DNA from: Achromobacter spanius | GTDB lineage: Bacteria; Pseudomonadota; Gammaproteobacteria; Burkholderiales; Burkholderiaceae_B | DNA length: 64,000 nt | Assembly: GCF_003994415.1 (NCBI RefSeq) | Contig: NZ_CP034689.1 | Span: 2,542,001-2,606,000, forward strand | Reading direction: 5' to 3' | Shown here: piece by piece, positions 61,254-64,000 of the stretch | Position numbering within the stretch: position 1 is the first letter of the stretch | Layout: every line of letters begins with the position of its first letter | The notes under the pieces: model-generated | What the model was told of the DNA's origin: nothing | The model's database searches: none | Seen by the model: the letters and a program-made list of their open reading frames with translations, nothing else | Translations under genes and position numbers: made by a program

Positions 61254-63131
61254 ATGGCAACAATGGATTCCAAACGCGTCGTCGAGGTCAGTGGCCTGTC
61301 GGTGCGCTTCAAGACCCCGGATCGCACGGTGGATGCCGTGCGCAATGTGTCGTTCCATGTGGATCGTGGCGAAACCCTGGCCATCGTGGGCGAGTCGGGT
61401 TCGGGTAAGTCGGTGACGTCGCTGGCGCTGATGCGCCTGGTGGAATACGGCGGCGGCAAGATCATCAATGGCGATATGTTCCTGCGCCGCCGCAATGGCG
61501 AGGTGCTGGACTTGGCGCACGCGCCGGACACGACGTTGCAGCGCGTGCGCGGTGCGGACGTGGCGATGATTTTCCAGGAGCCGATGACGTCGCTGAACCC
61601 CAGCTTCACGGCGGGCAATCAGATTGCCGAGGCCTTGCAACTGCACCAGGGGCTGGACGCGGCGGCGGCGCGTGCGGAAACGCTGCGCATGCTGGAGCGG
61701 GTGCGCATCCCCGAGGCGCGGGCCATTCTGGACCGTTATCCGCACCAGTTGTCGGGCGGGATGCGGCAGCGGGTGATGATTGCGATGGCGCTGTCGTGCA
61801 AGCCGCAATTGCTGATTGCGGATGAACCGACCACGGCGCTGGATGTGACGATTCAGGCTCAGATCCTGCAACTGATCCGTCAGTTGCAGGAAGAGATGGA
61901 CATGGGGGTGATCTTCATTACGCACGATATGGGCGTGGTGGCGGAAGTAGCCGACCGTGTGCTGGTGATGTATCGCGGCGACAAGGTGGAAGAGGGCGGT
62001 TCGGACGAGATTTTCGCGCGTCCGCAGCATGCGTATACGCGCGCGTTGTTGTCGGCGGTGCCTCGCTTGGGGGCGATGCACGGCACGGATGAGCCGGCGC
62101 CGTTTCCGCTGTTGAAGCTGGAAGAGGCGGCGCAGGTGGCGAACCCGGCGGCGCTGGTGGATGCGCCGGTGGCGGCGCCGTCAACGGTGCGCCGCGAGAA
62201 TGGGCCGGTGTTGAAGGTGCGGGACCTGACGACGAGTTTCGATATTACGGGCGGCATTCTGGGCCGGGTGCAGAAGCGTGTGCATGCGGTGGAGAAGGTC
62301 AGCTTTGATCTGTATCCGGGCGAGACGCTGTCGCTGGTGGGTGAGTCGGGCTGCGGCAAGACGACGACGGGTCGGTCGCTGTTGCAACTGGTGAAGAGCA
62401 AGGGCGGGACGATCGAGTTCGACGGCAAGAACATTGGTGCGCTGCGCGGTAGCGCGATGCAGACGTTGCGCCAGCATATCCAGTTCATTTTCCAGGACCC
62501 GTTCGCGTCGCTGGACCCGCGCATGACGGTGGGGTATTCGATCATGGAACCCTTGTTGATCCACGGGGTGGCCAAGGGCAAGGCGGCCGAGGAACGGGTG
62601 CGCTGGCTGATGGAAAAGTGCGGGCTGTTGCCGGAAATGATCGACCGCTATCCGCATGAGTTTTCGGGCGGGCAGCGTCAGCGTATCTGCATTGCGCGGG
62701 CGTTGGCGTTGAATCCGAAGGTGGTGATTGCGGATGAGTCGGTGTCGGCGCTGGATGTGTCGATCCAGGCGCAGATCGTGAATTTGCTGCTGGATCTGCA
62801 ACGGGAATTGGGGGTGTCGTTCCTGTTCATTTCGCACGATATGGCGGTGGTGGAACGGGTGAGTCACCGGGTGGCGGTGATGTACCTGGGGCAGATCGTG
62901 GAAATCGGCCCGCGCCGCGCGATCTTCGAAAACCCGCAGCATCCGTATACGAAGAAGCTGATGGCGGCAGTGCCGATCGCGGACCCGCAACGGCGGCATC
63001 GTGAACGGTCGCTGCTGGTGGATGAGATTCCCAGCCCGATGAGAAAGCTGGGGGACGATCCGCTGGTGGAGCCGCTGGTGGCCGTTGGGGAAGGGCATTT
63101 CGTGGCGCGGCATTCGGTTGGGGTTTATTGA
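61254..63131 (+). CDS. Dual ABC transporter ATP-binding protein (GsiA-like)
   Basis: 625 aa, close to E. coli GsiA (623). Two nucleotide-binding domains: Walker A 46-53 (GESGSGKS) with L-S-G-G-M-R-Q-R, and Walker A 363-370 (GESGCGKT) with F-S-G-G-Q-R-Q-R. A linker of about 40 residues joins them. Together with ggt and the binding protein this supports gamma-glutamyl peptide or glutathione uptake. The stop codon lies inside the first degenerate unit of a 19-bp tandem repeat. Confidence 0.92.
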   Translation: MATMDSKRVVEVSGLSVRFKTPDRTVDAVRNVSFHVDRGETLAIVGESGSGKSVTSLALMRLVEYGGGKIINGDMFLRRRNGEVLDLAHAPDTTLQRVRGADVAMIFQEPMTSLNPSFTAGNQIAEALQLHQGLDAAAARAETLRMLERVRIPEARAILDRYPHQLSGGMRQRVMIAMALSCKPQLLIADEPTTALDVTIQAQILQLIRQLQEEMDMGVIFITHDMGVVAEVADRVLVMYRGDKVEEGGSDEIFARPQHAYTRALLSAVPRLGAMHGTDEPAPFPLLKLEEAAQVANPAALVDAPVAAPSTVRRENGPVLKVRDLTTSFDITGGILGRVQKRVHAVEKVSFDLYPGETLSLVGESGCGKTTTGRSLLQLVKSKGGTIEFDGKNIGALRGSAMQTLRQHIQFIFQDPFASLDPRMTVGYSIMEPLLIHGVAKGKAAEERVRWLMEKCGLLPEMIDRYPHEFSGGQRQRICIARALALNPKVVIADESVSALDVSIQAQIVNLLLDLQRELGVSFLFISHDMAVVERVSHRVAVMYLGQIVEIGPRRAIFENPQHPYTKKLMAAVPIADPQRRHRERSLLVDEIPSPMRKLGDDPLVEPLVAVGEGHFVARHSVGVY

Positions 63132-63285
63132 GGGCGATGTTGGTCCTGGGGTTCGATGTGGATCTAAGGATTCGACGTGGATCCTGGGCTGCGATGTGAG
63201 TCCGAGGATGCGAATTTACGCCCGGAATGGGCTGTTGGTCCTGGGATGGGATGTTGATTCTAGGATGGGATGTTGGTTCTTAAGG
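63121..63285. repeat. Degenerate 19-bp tandem repeat (about eight units)
   Basis: Period 19 bp, consensus TTGGTCCTGGGATGGGATG. Units start at 63140 (16/19 matches), 63159 (11), 63178 (15), 63197 (12), 63216 (13), 63235 (19) and 63254 (16), with a partial unit at 63273 and a weak one (63121-63139) overlapping the stop of the ATPase gene. The period is not a multiple of three, so the repeat is non-coding. Confidence 0.85.
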
Positions 63286-63330
63286 CGCGTTTGGCGTTGG
63301 GGCGAGGATGAGCTTGGCTCAACGATTGCG

Positions 63331-63352
63331 GTCCGGAGCCTTCGCTCCGGAC
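63331..63352 (+). terminator. Hairpin with CTTC loop downstream of the importer operon
   Basis: GTCCGGAGC (63331-63339) pairs perfectly with GCTCCGGAC (63344-63352). The following GTCCCCTTCG is only weakly T-rich. It may end the ggt-importer transcript or belong to the insertion element. Confidence 0.45.
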
Positions 63353-63383
63353 GTCCCCTTCGTCATCCTTGTATGGTGTAGGT

Positions 63384-63588
63384 GCGCCCTCTGCAGTGGG
63401 GAGGGCGCTGGGGTATGGGACGTCGTCATCCATCAGCCGGTAGGCGCCGGACTGCCACAACGAGAGCATCCCACCCCGCCTCACAGCGTCGATAAGGAAT
63501 CTAGCGGCCAGGACCGCCGATTGATCGCAAGGTAACGCCCGAGGCGAGGCTACCCCAGCGGACTTAACGTATCGCAGGGAGAGCAATC
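63384..63588 (+). ncRNA. Candidate IS110 bridge RNA region
   Basis: IS110-group elements (shown for IS621) encode a structured bridge RNA in the non-coding end upstream of the recombinase. This stretch starts with an 8-bp hairpin (63384-63408) and contains further foldable segments up to the transposase start. The assignment rests on position and family knowledge only; exact ends and guide loops are not determined. Confidence 0.35.
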
Positions 63589-64000
63589 ATGCAAACATCA
63601 GGCTGTTTTATTGGGGTCGATGTCGGTAAGTTTGAGCTGCAAGTTGCCGGTCATGAAGGAAGGATTGTGGCGGGCGTGCTGCCCAACAATCGTTCCAGTA
63701 TCGTCGGTTGGCTCAAGCGTTTGCCCGCCGGCAGCGTGATCGCGATGGAGGCGACTGGGGGCTACCAGGAGTTGTTGGCCCGCACGGCGCACGACCAGGG
63801 ATTTGAGGTTTACGTCCTGAACCCTACCCATGTGCATCATTACGCCATCTCGTTGGGCAACCGGGGCAAGACCGATCGTCTGGATGCCGAGGTTATTGCG
63901 CAGTACATCGCACAGCGGCGTACAAAACTACACCGTTATGAGCCAATATCGCCAGAGCTGCAACAGGCCAAGTCGCTCCAGGCGCTTCGGTCAACGGTGG
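63589..64000 (+). mobile_element. IS110-family transposase (DEDD recombinase), 3' end beyond window
   Basis: The first 137 codons of an IS110-family transposase are visible. The RuvC-like DEDD residues are present: Asp11 in G-V-D-V-G-K, Glu54 in M-E-A-T-G-G-Y, and Asp96 and Asp99 in K-T-D-R-L-D-A. The ATG at 63589 has GGGAGAG 5 bp upstream. The C-terminal Tnp_20 domain with its Ser and the right end of the element lie outside the window, so whether it is intact is unknown. Confidence 0.88.

Larger units (their letters stand above)
63286..63588. other. Non-coding flank upstream of IS110 transposase
   Basis: 303 bp with no gene. It contains a perfect 9-bp hairpin with CTTC loop (63331-63352), an 8-bp hairpin GCGCCCTC/GAGGGCGC (63384-63408), a GCGG/CCGC hairpin near 63510-63525 and a GGTA/TACC hairpin near 63530-63555. 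The left end of the insertion element must lie in here, but I cannot place it. Confidence 0.6.

Noticed and set aside
63085..63381. 98-codon plus-strand frame over the 19-bp repeats
   Set aside because: The 19-bp period is not a multiple of three, so successive repeat units fall in different frames; no start signal or family.

Overview
The window is GC-rich chromosomal DNA from a betaproteobacterium, most likely Alcaligenaceae (Achromobacter or Bordetella type). This rests on recognisable gene types and pairings (a Bug/TctC-type binding protein, neighbouring nadE and glnB, dense peptide-type ABC operons, a bkd operon, strong GC bias). No database search was run. I saw no tRNA, rRNA, CRISPR array or phage.

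Layout. 1-9809 (+): a catabolic/transport operon of amidase (5' end cut by the window), a peptide-family ABC importer (binding protein, two permeases, fused double ATPase), a 2-hydroxyacid dehydrogenase, an HSL-type esterase, a PaiB-like protein and a class II aldolase-family protein, with a tail-to-tail IclR regulator. 10981-14541: speG, then a Cd/Pb/Zn P-type ATPase and its divergent MerR regulator with a clear operator. 14645-20583: a nitroreductase and a complete branched-chain 2-oxoacid dehydrogenase operon (bkdA1-bkdA2-bkdB-lpdV). 20639-25399: an exported protein with a lone PPDK ATP-grasp domain, a possible small RNA, a hicAB toxin-antitoxin pair and argH. 25560-29542: a YbdG-like mechanosensitive channel, nadE and glnB.

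29618-46137 holds a type II secretion system (T2SS) in three pieces: gspF and gspDE diverge, gspGHIJKLMN run back towards gspE, and a short gspC lies 5.6 kb away on the same strand as gspG. A catabolic cassette (LysR, aldehyde dehydrogenase, sugar-epimerase-like SDR, broken FAD-linked oxidase, Bug binding protein) sits between gspC and gspG. 46401-55072, directly beyond gspC, is a block of exported phosphate-scavenging proteins: two tandem PhoX-like phosphatases, a LamG lipoprotein that looks like a dead alkaline phosphatase, a tiny lipoprotein and a Tat-exported phosphocholine-specific phospholipase C. A Pho-box-like sequence precedes the first phoX, and weaker matches lie in both T2SS promoter regions. 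I infer a phosphate-starvation secretion locus similar in logic to Pseudomonas Hxc.

55076-63131: a LysR regulator diverges, over two perfect dyads, from a gamma-glutamyltransferase and a GsiABCD-like importer, probably for gamma-glutamyl peptides or glutathione. The operon ends in a degenerate 19-bp tandem repeat, followed by the start of an IS110-family element that runs off the window. Its upstream non-coding flank is where a bridge RNA would be expected.
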